From Sandaracinobacteroides sp039808025 (GTDB taxonomy: Bacteria; Pseudomonadota; Alphaproteobacteria; Sphingomonadales; Sphingomonadaceae), in assembly GCA_039808025.1 (NCBI GenBank), contig JBDHSK010000001.1, forward strand, positions 124,001 through 188,000: a stretch of 64,000 nt of DNA, given 5' to 3'. The translations under genes and the position numbers were made by a program. Positions within the stretch are counted from its first letter, which is position 1. Each line of letters begins with the position of its first letter. The notes below the pieces were generated by a model. That model was not told the DNA's origin. It saw only the letters and a list, made by a program, of their open reading frames with translations, and did no database searches. This document shows positions 52,313 through 62,376 of the stretch, piece by piece.

Positions 52313-53614
52313 TCAGGAATAGATGGGAAAACGCGCGGTCAGAGCCTCCACCCGGCGGCGTACCGATGCTTCCACCTGGGCGTCGCCTTCCTCGCCATTG
52401 CGGCGCAACCCTTCCACCACCTCGGCAATCAGGCCGCCAATCTCGCGGAACTCGGCTTTGCCAAAGCCGCGGGTGGTGCAGGCAGGGGTTCCAAGCCGGA
52501 TTCCCGAACCGATCTTGGGCTTTTCCGGATCGAAGGGAATGGTATTCATGTTGCAGGTGATAAAGGCACGATCGAGCGCCTTTTCCGTGGAATTGCCCTT
52601 GGCCTGCTTGGGCCTGAGATCGACCAGCATCAGGTGATTGTCGGTTCCGCCCGAAACGATATCCAGCCCGTTTTCCTGCAACGAGGCCGCCAGCGCCCGG
52701 GCGTTGTCGACCACGGCCTGTGCATAGGCCTTGAACGATGGTTGCAGGGCCTCGTGGAACGCCACCGCCTTGGCAGCGATCACATGCATCAGCGGCCCGC
52801 CCTGCAAACCGGGGAACACCGCGGAATTGATCTTCTTGGCGATGGCGGCATCGTTGGTGAGAATGAGGCCACCGCGCGGACCGCGCAGCGACTTGTGCGT
52901 GGTGGTGGTAACGACATGGGCATGCGGCACCGGGCTTGGGTGCGCACCGCCCGCCACCAGACCGGCAAAGTGCGCCATATCGACCATCAGGTAGGCGCCC
53001 ACTTCATCGGCGATTTCCCGAAAGCGCTTGAAATCCCAGATGCGCGAATAGGCAGTGCCGCCTGCCAGAATCAGCTTTGGCTTGTGCTGGCGCGCCAGTG
53101 CCGCCACTTCGTCCATGTCGAGCAGATGGTCGTCGGGGCGAACCCCGTAGGCAACCGGATTGAACCATTTGCCCGACATGTTGACCGGCGAGCCGTGGGT
53201 CAGGTGGCCGCCAGCCGCCAGCCCGAGGCCCATGAAGGTATCGCCGGGTTGCAGAAGCGCCAGGAACACCGCCTGGTTCATCTGGCTTCCGGAGTTGGGC
53301 TGCACGTTGGCAAATTCAGCGCCGAACAGGGTTTTCGCCCGCTCGATCGCAAGCGTTTCCACGACGTCGACATATTCGCAGCCGCCGTAATAGCGGCGGC
53401 CGGGGTAGCCCTCGGCATATTTGTTCGTAAGAATCGACCCCTGTGCATCGAGAACCGCGCGGCTGACGATATTCTCTGAAGCGATCAGCTCGATCTTCTC
53501 GCGCTGGCGGCCCAGTTCACCACGGATGGCAGCGGCGATGTCCGGGTCGGCAACCTCGAGGCCGGTTGTGAAAAATGCATTGATGTCGGCCCTTCCGGGA
53601 ACAGCCTCTGTCAT
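52313..53614 (-). CDS. glyA: Serine hydroxymethyltransferase
   Basis: A 433-residue PLP enzyme interconverting serine and glycine with tetrahydrofolate, the main one-carbon source. Family motifs: ELIASENIVSRAVLDAQGS, TNKYAEGYPGRRYYGGCEYV, QPNSGSQMNQAVFLALLQPG, VDMAHFAGLVAGG and VTTTTHKSLRGPRGGLI with the PLP Lys. Length and both termini are normal. It follows rpiB by 8 bp, so rpiB-glyA-LEA-nrdR-argB may be one transcript. Confidence 0.98.
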   Translation of the reverse strand: MTEAVPGRADINAFFTTGLEVADPDIAAAIRGELGRQREKIELIASENIVSRAVLDAQGSILTNKYAEGYPGRRYYGGCEYVDVVETLAIERAKTLFGAEFANVQPNSGSQMNQAVFLALLQPGDTFMGLGLAAGGHLTHGSPVNMSGKWFNPVAYGVRPDDHLLDMDEVAALARQHKPKLILAGGTAYSRIWDFKRFREIADEVGAYLMVDMAHFAGLVAGGAHPSPVPHAHVVTTTTHKSLRGPRGGLILTNDAAIAKKINSAVFPGLQGGPLMHVIAAKAVAFHEALQPSFKAYAQAVVDNARALAASLQENGLDIVSGGTDNHLMLVDLRPKQAKGNSTEKALDRAFITCNMNTIPFDPEKPKIGSGIRLGTPACTTRGFGKAEFREIGGLIAEVVEGLRRNGEEGDAQVEASVRRRVEALTARFPIYS

Positions 53615-53622
53615 GTCTACTC

Positions 53623-54096
53623 CTATCCCAGTTTGTCGCGGCGCCTGCTGTGCCGCCCACCCTCGAACGGGGTGGAAAGAAAGAGTTTCAGTGCGTCGCG
53701 CGCCGTTTCCACGCCGATCAGCCGCGCCCCGAACGCGATCATGTTGGCATCATTGTGCTGGCGGGCCAGCCGCGCCGACAGGCCATCGTGCACCAGCGCG
53801 CAGCGGGCACCGGGAACCCGGTTGGCAGCAATCGAAATCCCGATTCCAGAACCGCACACCACCACCCCCATCCGTGCCCGCCCGGTTATCACCGCCTCGG
53901 CGCAGGCGCGCCCCAGATCGGGGTAATCAACCGACGTGGTGGCGTTGGCAGCACCCAGATCGAGCACCGCATGACCGGCTGCCTGCAGATCGGCCAGCAG
54001 CAGTGCCTTCAAGTCGAACCCGGCATGATCCGATGCGAAGACTATTGGCAATGCCGGCGCAGCGGACTGAGGGGATTGGGGGCTGACGACGGTCAA
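53623..54096 (-). CDS. rpiB: Ribose 5-phosphate isomerase B
   Basis: A 157-residue isomerase of ribose and ribulose 5-phosphates. Landmarks: IVFASDHAGFDLKALLLADL, VDYPDLGRACAEAV, MGVVVCGSGIGISIAANRVP with the catalytic Cys, HDGLSARLARQHNDANMIAFG. No in-frame ATG lies near the fold start; TTG 54096 with CAGGA 9 nt upstream is the most likely start, giving a short Ser/Pro/Gln leader. A frame start at 54174 exists but adds 26 residues without homology. Confidence 0.9.
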   Translation of the reverse strand: MTVVSPQSPQSAAPALPIVFASDHAGFDLKALLLADLQAAGHAVLDLGAANATTSVDYPDLGRACAEAVITGRARMGVVVCGSGIGISIAANRVPGARCALVHDGLSARLARQHNDANMIAFGARLIGVETARDALKLFLSTPFEGGRHSRRRDKLG

Positions 54097-54207
54097 AACG
54101 GCATATCCTGCTTGATGCGCCCGCAAGAGAGGCGCCCACCTTGAACCTATGCAACAATATTCACGTCGCGCCAAGCATGGTGGAGGGGCCCTCCCGCTGT
54201 GCGATTG

Positions 54208-54543
54208 TCACGACCTGCCGGTCAGGCGCTCGATCTCCTGCTGGGCCAGCTTCTGCACGAGTTCGGGCAGATTTTCCTGCAACCACTGGTTCAGCTGCGG
54301 ACGGATGAGATCGGCAAGAAAATCCTCGACGCTGCGCGATGCCGGCACCGTCCGGGCAGCTGTATCGACGCCAGGCGTCGGCTGCACTTCCGGCACGGGT
54401 TCCGGCTGTCGGTCAGCAGTTTCGGCGCCAGCTTCCCCTTCCCCGGTTGCCGCCAGTTCGGGTGCCGGATCAGGCGCAGTGCCCATGGTGGCGCGGATCG
54501 AATCAAGGATCGATGCCAGATTGGGGTCGATCCTACGGCTCAT
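54208..54543 (-). CDS. DUF2497 (PopZ-like) protein
   Basis: A 111-residue protein with the architecture of the polar organising protein PopZ: a short N-terminal helix (MSRRIDPNLASILDSIRATM), an acidic Pro-rich linker, and the conserved C-terminal oligomerisation helices (RSVEDFLADLIRPQLNQWLQ and ENLPELVQKLAQQEIERLTG). In Caulobacter PopZ forms a polar network that anchors ParB-parS; here the linker is much shorter. The start overlaps the tolC stop by 11 bp. In many alphaproteobacteria the order is pcm-tolC-DUF2497-valS; no valS follows here. Confidence 0.85.
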   Translation of the reverse strand: MSRRIDPNLASILDSIRATMGTAPDPAPELAATGEGEAGAETADRQPEPVPEVQPTPGVDTAARTVPASRSVEDFLADLIRPQLNQWLQENLPELVQKLAQQEIERLTGRS

Positions 54544-55951
54544 TGCCCGGCCCCGGTTGTGGTGCGGCATTGCGCAGCGGCGCCACGTCGCGTCCTGCAT
54601 CCCGGCGCGGATCGGGGTCATATCCGAATTCGCTCCAGCTGCGGCCACGGATGCGTGCTTCGTTCATCATCGGATCATAACGGGTAACCGGCGCATCGCC
54701 CAGCACGACCGTGAAGGCGCCCATCACTTCCAGCAGCTGGAAGCCCGCCACATAGCGATCGCGCTCAGCCGTCACCAGCTGCACCCGGGCGTTCAAAAGC
54801 TCCTGCTCGGCGTTCAGAACGTCAAGAATATCGCGGCTTCCCACCATATTCTCCTGCTTCACGCCTTCCGCTGCCAGCGCATTGGCTGAAACCAGCACTT
54901 TCGACGAGGCAATCACCGCCTCGGCGGACCGCACGGAAGCAAAGCGGTTGGCTGCCGCCTCGCTGAGCTGCCGCTCGGTGAGAGTGATACGTTCCAGAGC
55001 CGCGCTCTGCCGCGCCTGGGCGGCGCGCACATTGGCAGCCACCAGCCCCCCCGTGAACAGCGGCATAGACGCTGTAACGCCGATCTGCGGGCTGAAGCCA
55101 TCACGGGCAAAGGCCGGGCCGCTGACCTTGTTGTATTGGGCACTGGCGGTAACCCCCACCAGAGGGCCATGCTGCGATTTCGCCAGCTGCACCTCTTCGC
55201 GTGCCGCCTTTTCATCGAACTTCGCTGCCAGCATCGCCGGGTTGGCTGCGATCGTCCGGTCAAGCGCTTCGCCGGCGGTATCGGGAAGATCCGGAAGGAC
55301 TGGCAGTGGCTGCAGATCCACCGGCGGGTGGCCCACCAGCCGCTCATAGGCCTGGCGCGCCGCGATATCCTGCGTCTGAACGACGATCAGGTTGGCGCGT
55401 GCCGCCTCAAGCCGCGCCTCGCTCTGGGCGACGTCGGTGCGCGTCAGATCGCCCACTTCGAAACGGTCTTTCGAGGCCTGAAGCTGCTGTTCCAGCACCC
55501 GCACCTGGTTCTGGTTGAGATCGACGATCGATTTCATCCGCAACACGTCGGCATAGGCGATGACGGTATTGGTGACGACGCCATGTTCGGTGCCCTGAAG
55601 GCGCGCCCGGGCCGCTTCCACCCGCGCCTCGGCGGCCGAAATATTGTTGCGGATGCGCCCGGCCTGCCACACCGGCTGGGTCAGCTGCACGCCGCCCGTC
55701 CAGGTGCGGCTGTAGTTGCCAAGGTTTTCCGTCAGCTGGTTGGTGAAACCGCCGGAAAGCCCGACGTTGGGCCGCATGGCCGCCCGTGCCTGTTCGACGG
55801 ATTCGTCGGTGGCGCGCAACTGGGCGCGGGCCGCCGTGATTTCCGGGTTGGCGGAATAGGCCGAGGCAATCGCTTCGGCCAGAGTCTCGGCACTAGCCGA
55901 AGAGGCCAGAGCCAGGGCAAGAGATGCAGAGGCCAGTAACAGAATGCGCAT
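54533..55951 (-). CDS. tolC: TolC-family outer-membrane channel
   Basis: A 472-residue outer-membrane efflux protein with a signal peptide (MRILLLASASLALALASSAS/A). Two OEP repeats are visible: AIASAYSANPEITAARAQLR with ARAAMRPNVGLSGGFTNQLT, and IAANPAMLAAKFDEKAAREE later, each with long coiled-coil helices that build the periplasmic tunnel. Motifs VGDLTRTDVAQSEARLEAAR and VGSRDILDVLNAEQELLNAR are typical. It works with type I secretion or RND pumps encoded elsewhere. ATG 55951 opens the signal peptide. pcm lies 10 bp upstream. Confidence 0.95.
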   Translation of the reverse strand: MRILLLASASLALALASSASAETLAEAIASAYSANPEITAARAQLRATDESVEQARAAMRPNVGLSGGFTNQLTENLGNYSRTWTGGVQLTQPVWQAGRIRNNISAAEARVEAARARLQGTEHGVVTNTVIAYADVLRMKSIVDLNQNQVRVLEQQLQASKDRFEVGDLTRTDVAQSEARLEAARANLIVVQTQDIAARQAYERLVGHPPVDLQPLPVLPDLPDTAGEALDRTIAANPAMLAAKFDEKAAREEVQLAKSQHGPLVGVTASAQYNKVSGPAFARDGFSPQIGVTASMPLFTGGLVAANVRAAQARQSAALERITLTERQLSEAAANRFASVRSAEAVIASSKVLVSANALAAEGVKQENMVGSRDILDVLNAEQELLNARVQLVTAERDRYVAGFQLLEVMGAFTVVLGDAPVTRYDPMMNEARIRGRSWSEFGYDPDPRRDAGRDVAPLRNAAPQPGPGNEP

Positions 55952-55961
55952 GAGGGGGCTT

Positions 55962-56618
55962 TCAGAAAGTGAAGGCTGGCGCCTTCCGGAACGGCGCAAG
56001 AACGGTGCCCGGCACTTCCGCAAACGGCTCAAGGCGGACCAGTCCGGCCCGCTTTCTGCCGATTGCGGCGCGTGGAACGCCGTCTTCGCCAACCATGATC
56101 GTCAGCAACCGGCCCCCCTCGGCCAGTTGGGCGATCAGCTCGGCGGGCAGCACCTGCACTGCCCCGTCGATCAATATGCAGTGGTACGGCTGCGCGGCCG
56201 GCCATCCGGCCTCAAGCGGCCCTTCCACCACCTGCACCTGTGGGTACGCTGCCAAATTGGCACGCGCCTTTACGGCAAGCTCAGAATCTGTCTCGAGCGC
56301 CACCACGGCAGCTCCCAGTTCTGCTGCCAGCGCCGCCATGTAGCCGGTCGCCGCACCCACCACCAGCACCTGTTCGCCTGCAGCGATGGCGGCAGCTTCG
56401 ATCAGCTGGCCAATGGCGAGCGGCATGAGCAGCTCCCGGCCATTGCCCAGCGGCTGCGGCGAGTCGGCATAGGCCAGACCTTCGCGCCCGGGTGCCACGA
56501 ACTGCTCACGCGGCACGGCAAAAAAAGCAGCTGCCGTGCGTGGATCGATGACGCCACACGGTTTCAGCTGGCTGTCGATCATCGCCATGCGTGCCCTCTG
56601 CTGGGAAGCCGATGCCAT
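55962..56618 (-). CDS. pcm: Protein-L-isoaspartate O-methyltransferase family protein
   Basis: A 218-residue SAM-dependent methyltransferase that initiates repair of isoaspartyl residues. The family start MAMIDSQLKPCGVIDP, FFAVPREQFV, LMPLAIGQLIEAA, the SAM loop VLVVGAATGYMAALAAELGA and YHCILIDGAVQVLP are visible. It belongs to the alphaproteobacterial type that precedes tolC. Several starts are possible: GTG 56627, ATG 56618 (chosen) or ATG 56588, the last having GAGGG at good spacing. Confidence 0.88.
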   Translation of the reverse strand: MASASQQRARMAMIDSQLKPCGVIDPRTAAAFFAVPREQFVAPGREGLAYADSPQPLGNGRELLMPLAIGQLIEAAAIAAGEQVLVVGAATGYMAALAAELGAAVVALETDSELAVKARANLAAYPQVQVVEGPLEAGWPAAQPYHCILIDGAVQVLPAELIAQLAEGGRLLTIMVGEDGVPRAAIGRKRAGLVRLEPFAEVPGTVLAPFRKAPAFTF

Positions 56619-56754
56619 GGATACCACGCGCTGTTAGCCCTTGCCTGTTCCAGAAATTCTGCCGTGCATACATTCGGCCGCTGTTCCCGGCAACCTCTGG
56701 AAATCCGGTTATCGGCCGTTGCCTGGCCGGAAACGCCCCCCTATCGTGACGGCG

Positions 56755-58200
56755 ATGACGGCTGTTCTGGTTTTTGGCGCCACGGGCGACCTTTCGCGGC
56801 GGATGCTTCTGCCTTCCCTCTCTGGCCTGTTCAGCGAACGGCTGCTGGCCGATGATCTGCACATCGTCGGCACCGCCCGCACCCCCCACGACGACGACTG
56901 GTTCCGCCAGATGGCGGCCACGGCACTGGAACCGCACATTGCCAATGGCCTTGGCTGCGCCGAAACCGCGCAGAAATTTCTGTCGCGCCTGTCGTATGTG
57001 CCGCTTGATGCCAGCGATTCGAGCGGATTCAGCCGTCTTTCCGCCGCTGTCGGCGACAATCGCGAGAATGTCGCCATCTTCCTCTCAACCGCCCCTTCCC
57101 TGTTCGGGCCGACGATCAACGGCCTGACCAGCGCCGGGCTTACCGGGCCGAACGTACGAATCGGGCTGGAGAAACCGCTGGGCAACGATCTTGCCTCGTC
57201 GGCCGCCATCAACGATGCCGTCGCCCACGCCTTCAGCGAATCGCAGATCTTCCGCATCGATCATTATCTCGGCAAGGAAACCGTGCAGAACCTGCTGGCG
57301 CTGCGGTTTGCCAACATCATGTTCGAGCCCTTGTGGCGGGCCGAGGCCATTCGCCATGTGGAAATCACCGTGGCGGAAACCGTGGGCCTTGAGGGCCGCG
57401 GTGACTATTATGATTCCTCGGGCGCTCTGCGCGACATGGTGCAGAACCACATGCTGCAACTGCTGGCGCTGGTGGCGATGGAGCCGCCGACCCGTTTCGA
57501 TGCCACTGCCGTGCGCGATGAGAAGCTGAAGGTGCTGCACGCGCTGCGTCAGATCGACAGCGTCTCTGCCGCCACCGACAGCGTGATCGGCCAATATACC
57601 GCCAGCGCCACATCCAGCGGCGCCGTGCCCGGCTATACCGACGATCTTGGCCGGCTTTCCTCTACCGAGACGTTCGTGGCTCTGAAAACCCATGTCGACA
57701 ACTGGCGGTGGAAGGGGGTGCCCTTCTATCTGCGCACCGGCAAGCGGCTGGCCGCGCGCAAATCGGAAATCCTCATTGCCTTCAAGCCGGTGCCGCATTC
57801 GATTTTCGGCGATCATGTAGAGGGCATGCAGCCCAACCGGCTGCGCATCAGCCTGCAACCCTCAGAGAATATCGAGCTGTCGCTGGTTGCCAAGGTGCCG
57901 GGGATCGACCGCGCCGGAATCCGCATGCGTGAGGTGACACTGGACCTCGGCCACCGCAAGGCCTTTGCCGACAGCCGCCGGCGTATCGCCTACGAGCAGC
58001 TGCTGCTCGACCTGATCGAGGGACGGCAGACCCTGTTCGTGCGCCGCGACGAAGTGGAGGCGCAATGGGCGTTCATCGATACCCTGCGCCAGGGCTGGCG
58101 GGAGAACGGCATGGCACCGCGCCCCTATGCGGCGGGAAGCTGGGGCCCGCCCGCCGCGCGCGACCTGATCGAACGCGATGGCGGCGTCTGGAACGACTAG
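56755..58200 (+). CDS. zwf: Glucose-6-phosphate dehydrogenase
   Basis: A 481-residue enzyme oxidising glucose 6-phosphate to the lactone with NAD(P)+, feeding Pgl and Edd. NADP-binding FGATGDLSRRMLLPSL, the active-site IFRIDHYLGKETVQNLLALR, and LRDMVQNHMLQLLALVAMEP are present. ATG 56755 begins the coenzyme fold; a GTG three codons upstream is an alternative and no strong ribosome binding site is seen. It lies about 29 kb from pgl-edd-eda, whereas many bacteria group these genes. Confidence 0.97.
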   Translation: MTAVLVFGATGDLSRRMLLPSLSGLFSERLLADDLHIVGTARTPHDDDWFRQMAATALEPHIANGLGCAETAQKFLSRLSYVPLDASDSSGFSRLSAAVGDNRENVAIFLSTAPSLFGPTINGLTSAGLTGPNVRIGLEKPLGNDLASSAAINDAVAHAFSESQIFRIDHYLGKETVQNLLALRFANIMFEPLWRAEAIRHVEITVAETVGLEGRGDYYDSSGALRDMVQNHMLQLLALVAMEPPTRFDATAVRDEKLKVLHALRQIDSVSAATDSVIGQYTASATSSGAVPGYTDDLGRLSSTETFVALKTHVDNWRWKGVPFYLRTGKRLAARKSEILIAFKPVPHSIFGDHVEGMQPNRLRISLQPSENIELSLVAKVPGIDRAGIRMREVTLDLGHRKAFADSRRRIAYEQLLLDLIEGRQTLFVRRDEVEAQWAFIDTLRQGWRENGMAPRPYAAGSWGPPAARDLIERDGGVWND

Positions 58201-58230
58201 GCACGGCCGACAGGAATGGCAGGTGAGAAA

Positions 58231-58305
58231 TGGTGGGCGCGGCAAGGATTGAACTTGCGACCACTGCGATGTCAACACAGTGCTCTACCACTGAGCTACG
58301 CGCCC
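58231..58305 (-). tRNA. tRNA-Val (anticodon GAC)
   Basis: A 75-nt tRNA on the minus strand with encoded CCA. The acceptor stem pairs GGGCGCG with CGCGCCC; D arm GCTC-AGTGGTA-GAGC; anticodon stem CTGTG/CGCAG with loop TTGACAT giving anticodon GAC; T arm GCAAG-TTCAATC-CTTGC. It reads GUC and GUU valine codons. It lies in the gap between convergent zwf and the DUF502 gene. Confidence 0.97.
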
Positions 58306-58391
58306 ACGCTGCGAACAGGGGGCGCCATTAGCGAGCGTCAGCGCAAAGGGCAAGCCCTGCCACCGCCTGATTCTTCGGCCCGGCTGATCTG

Positions 58392-59095
58392 TCAGGCGGC
58401 CGGTGGCGCCACCGGCGGCAGCGATCCGCCATTGAAGGTGCTGCGCAGATACTCGGGCGGGGTCATTCCCATCGTCAGGTAAAGCTTGGCGAGATCGTCA
58501 AACTTCATGTCGGGGATGACGTGCACCTTGGTAGCGGCCACCAGCAGCAGCGCCCCGCCGATCGGCACCGGAGCGGTGGGGATCAGCACCAGCCGGGCCG
58601 GGCCGCCACCGATATCGAAGGTTTCCGGCGATGCCAGAAAGGCGATGGTTTCAACGCCACCGCCGAACTCGATCCGGCACACCGCCATCGCCTGCATTTC
58701 CTCGGCGCGGCTGCCCCCCATCGAGCGCACCAGTTGCGCCACCGGCCGGTACACATTGCCCAGCAGCGGAATACGGCCCAGCGCCCCGTCGATCCATTCC
58801 TCGATCACCTTGCGGGCGCGGTCGCGCACCAGCAGGCCGATGGCCGTGATGAAGCCAAGCACGATGGCGACACCCACGGCAAACGACAGCAGCGGGTGGG
58901 TCCGATCTCCGACGAACAACCGCCCACCGGCCGTCAGTGCATGGCCGACCACCGAATCAGGGCCGACAAAGCCGATGATCTGGCTAAACAGCCACGCCAG
59001 CACGATGGCGGTCAACAATATGGGGGCCAGCACCGCCAGCCCGGCAATGAAGGCGCCGATCAGCGCCCCGGGGCCAAGACGTCGTTTCCCGGCCA

Positions 59096-59099
<4 letters not shown>
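58392..59099 (-). CDS. DUF502 membrane protein
   Basis: A 235-residue protein with two transmembrane helices (about 13-40 and 70-92) and a soluble C-terminal part of mixed alpha/beta fold (IPLLGNVYRPVAQLVRSMGG, VLIPTAPVPIGGALLLV). This matches the DUF502 family, whose function is unknown. Its ATG overlaps the leuB stop by 4 bp, so it is translated from the leuD-leuB transcript. Confidence 0.85.
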
Positions 59100-60151
<1,052 letters not shown>

Positions 60152-60184
60152 GAGGTATCCTGTCCTTCTGTTCTATAGAGTCCG

Positions 60185-60766
60185 TCAGATCCACGGACGC
60201 TCGGCGGCGATCCGGGCCTCGTGCGAACGAATGGCGTCATCCATCGCCAGCGTCAGCCCGATTTCATCGAGCCCGTTCATCAGGCAATGCTTGCGAAACG
60301 GGTCGATCTCGAACGTGAAACGGTCCTGATAGGGGGTGGTCACCACCTGCTGTTCCAGATCGACAGTAATCTCCAGCCCTTCTGATGCCACTTGCATCAG
60401 CCGGTCGATGGCAGTCTGCGGCAACGCCACCAGCAACAGGCCGTTCTTGAAGCTGTTGCCGGAGAAGATGTCGGCAAAACTGGGGGCGATCACCGCCCGC
60501 ACCCCCATGTCCATCAGCGCCCACGGCGCATGCTCGCGGCTTGACCCGCAGCCGAAATTGTCGCCAGCGATCAGAATCGGCGCCCCCTTGTTGGCGGGCG
60601 CATCGAAAATATTGTCGGGGTTGGCGCGCAACGCCGCGAACGCACCGCGCCCCAGCCCCTCGCGCGTGACCGTTTTCAGGAAGCGCGCCGGAATGATGAT
60701 GTCGGTATCGACGTTGGCGACGCCGAACGGAATCGCCCGGCCCTTGATGGTGGTGACCTTGTCCAT
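60185..60766 (-). CDS. leuD: 3-Isopropylmalate dehydratase, small subunit
   Basis: A 193-residue subunit that completes the LeuCD aconitase-type enzyme. Features: GVANVDTDIIIPARFLKTV, LIAGDNFGCGSSREHAPWAL and a FADIFSGNSFKNGLL segment with a C-terminal FRKHCLMNGLDEIGLTL. The large subunit leuC is not in the window: the next gene upstream is ppa, so the leu genes are split. Confidence 0.97.
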   Translation of the reverse strand: MDKVTTIKGRAIPFGVANVDTDIIIPARFLKTVTREGLGRGAFAALRANPDNIFDAPANKGAPILIAGDNFGCGSSREHAPWALMDMGVRAVIAPSFADIFSGNSFKNGLLLVALPQTAIDRLMQVASEGLEITVDLEQQVVTTPYQDRFTFEIDPFRKHCLMNGLDEIGLTLAMDDAIRSHEARIAAERPWI

Positions 60767-60832
60767 GCCCCAGCGCTTACCCCGCCGCCGGCCTGAACGC
60801 CAGCCTTTGCCGGCCAGCCTCCCGGCAGCGCA

Positions 60833-61381
60833 TTAGCCCTTGTGGGCCTCGGCGCGGCGAATGGCCTGCATCAGCATCTCCTGGGCGCCCGTCACATCGA
60901 TCAGCCGCGACACCTTCGCCCACTTGCCTTTTTCCAGATCCTTGTAATGCTGGAAGAAATGACCGATCTGGTCGATCAGCACCGTGGGCAGATCGGTATA
61001 GTTCTGCACATCGGTGTAAAAGGGGTGCAGGCTGTCTACCGGCACAGCCAGAATCTTTTCATCGCCCCCGGCTTCGTCTTCCATCAGCAGCGCCCCCACC
61101 GGACGGCAGCGGATCACGGCGCCGGGAACCACGGCGTGGGGGCCAACGACGATGATGTCGGCCGGGTCACCATCGTCTGACAGGGTGTGCGGAACGAACC
61201 CGTAGTTGCCGGGATAGAACATGGCAGTGTGCAAAAAGCGATCAACGAACATGGCGCCCGAGGCCTTGTCGAGCTCATACTTCACGGGCACGCCACCCAT
61301 CGGAATCTCGATGATGGCGTTGACATCGTGGGGCGGATTATTCCCGATCGGGATCTGCGTGATATCCATGGCCGTCGCCAT
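60833..61381 (-). CDS. ppa: Inorganic pyrophosphatase
   Basis: A 182-residue family I soluble pyrophosphatase that pulls biosynthetic reactions by hydrolysing PPi. Metal-binding and active-site stretches: PVKYELDKASGAMFVDRFLH, FYPGNYGFVPHTLSDDGDPADI, DEKILAVPVDSLHP and HFFQHYKDLEKGKWAKV. ATG 61381 gives an MATA leader; ATG 61369 (MDITQIPIG) is an equally good start. Confidence 0.96.
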   Translation of the reverse strand: MATAMDITQIPIGNNPPHDVNAIIEIPMGGVPVKYELDKASGAMFVDRFLHTAMFYPGNYGFVPHTLSDDGDPADIIVVGPHAVVPGAVIRCRPVGALLMEDEAGGDEKILAVPVDSLHPFYTDVQNYTDLPTVLIDQIGHFFQHYKDLEKGKWAKVSRLIDVTGAQEMLMQAIRRAEAHKG

Positions 61382-61488
61382 TGTCTGCCGGCACTTTCCC
61401 GGTCAACCCCCCGGCCGACGTTTTATGCTGCACCGCGGCAAAAAAGCAGCTTCGGGCCACGCAAGCCGGAAATAAACGGCGGTTTTGC

Positions 61489-62142
61489 TCAGCCGATCGA
61501 CTGGCCGCTGGCTGCCCAGTCAGCGAGGAACCCCTCGATGCCCTTGTCGGTCAGCACATGTTTGAACAGGCCGCGAATCACTTCGGGGGGCATGGTGGCG
61601 ACATCGGCGCCGATGCGGGCCGATTGCAGCAGATGAATGCCGTGGCGGATCGAGGCCACCAGAATCTGGGTGGTGAAATCATAATTGTCGTAGATGAGGC
61701 GGATATCCTCGATCAGCTGCATGCCATCGAAGCCGTTATCATCGTGGCGGCCTACGAACGGTGAGATGAAGGTGGCACCGGCCTTGGCGGCCAGCAGCGC
61801 CTGATTGGCGGAAAAGCACAGGGTGACGTTCACCATGGTGCCCTCGCCAGTCAGCGCCTTGCAGGTTTTCAGGCCATCGATGGTCAGCGGCACCTTGATG
61901 GTGACATTGTCGGCGATTTTGCGCAGCACCTCGGCCTCACGCATCATGCCGGCATGGTCGAGCGCCACCACCTCGGCCGAAACCGGGCCGGACACGAGTG
62001 CTGCGATTTCCTGCACCACTTCCAGGAAGTTCCGCCCGGCCTTCCGGATCAGCGAGGGGTTGGTGGTGACCCCATCGAGCAGGCCGGTGGCAGCAAGATC
62101 AGCAATCTGGGCGGTATCGGCGGTATCGACGAAGAATTTCAT
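61489..62142 (-). CDS. tal: Transaldolase (small, FSA/TalC type)
   Basis: A 217-residue class I aldolase of the fructose-6-phosphate aldolase/transaldolase subgroup. MKFFVDTADTAQIADLAATG, GVTTNPSLIRKAGR, the Schiff-base Lys in NVTIKVPLTIDGLK, TLCFSANQALLAAKAGATFI and SPFVGRHDDNG are typical. It would link the pentose phosphate pool to glycolytic sugars. ATG 62142 starts the first beta strand; the longer frame to 62277 is unsupported. Confidence 0.95.
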   Translation of the reverse strand: MKFFVDTADTAQIADLAATGLLDGVTTNPSLIRKAGRNFLEVVQEIAALVSGPVSAEVVALDHAGMMREAEVLRKIADNVTIKVPLTIDGLKTCKALTGEGTMVNVTLCFSANQALLAAKAGATFISPFVGRHDDNGFDGMQLIEDIRLIYDNYDFTTQILVASIRHGIHLLQSARIGADVATMPPEVIRGLFKHVLTDKGIEGFLADWAASGQSIG

Positions 62143-62321
62143 GGGTTCCGGGCTCCGCTGAATCGGGATGACGCCCCTATGGCGCGAACCGCAGCACTTG
62201 TCATGCCTGCTGGTGCCTGATGACAGGACTGAAATCGCCCATCCACCGGAAGTGTCGGAATTCTTTACATATTTCAAAACATCAAAAGTGCTAATATGTT
62301 GATTTTCATAGCAAATTACTA

Positions 62322-62338
62322 TGGCACGATAATTGCAT
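62322..62338 (+). promoter_or_regulatory. Sigma-54 (-24/-12) promoter of a PEP-CTERM gene
   Basis: TGGCACG-N4-TTGCAT with GG at 62323-62324 and GC at 62335-62336, a full RpoN consensus with correct spacing, nearly the same sequence as the site before the PEP-CTERM gene at 24263. Predicted transcription start near 62348, about 30 nt before the ATG. The preceding 70 bp are strikingly AT-rich. Confidence 0.88.
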
Positions 62339-62376
62339 GCTGAAAATTACCAACAAACTGAATGGAGTAGCACACA

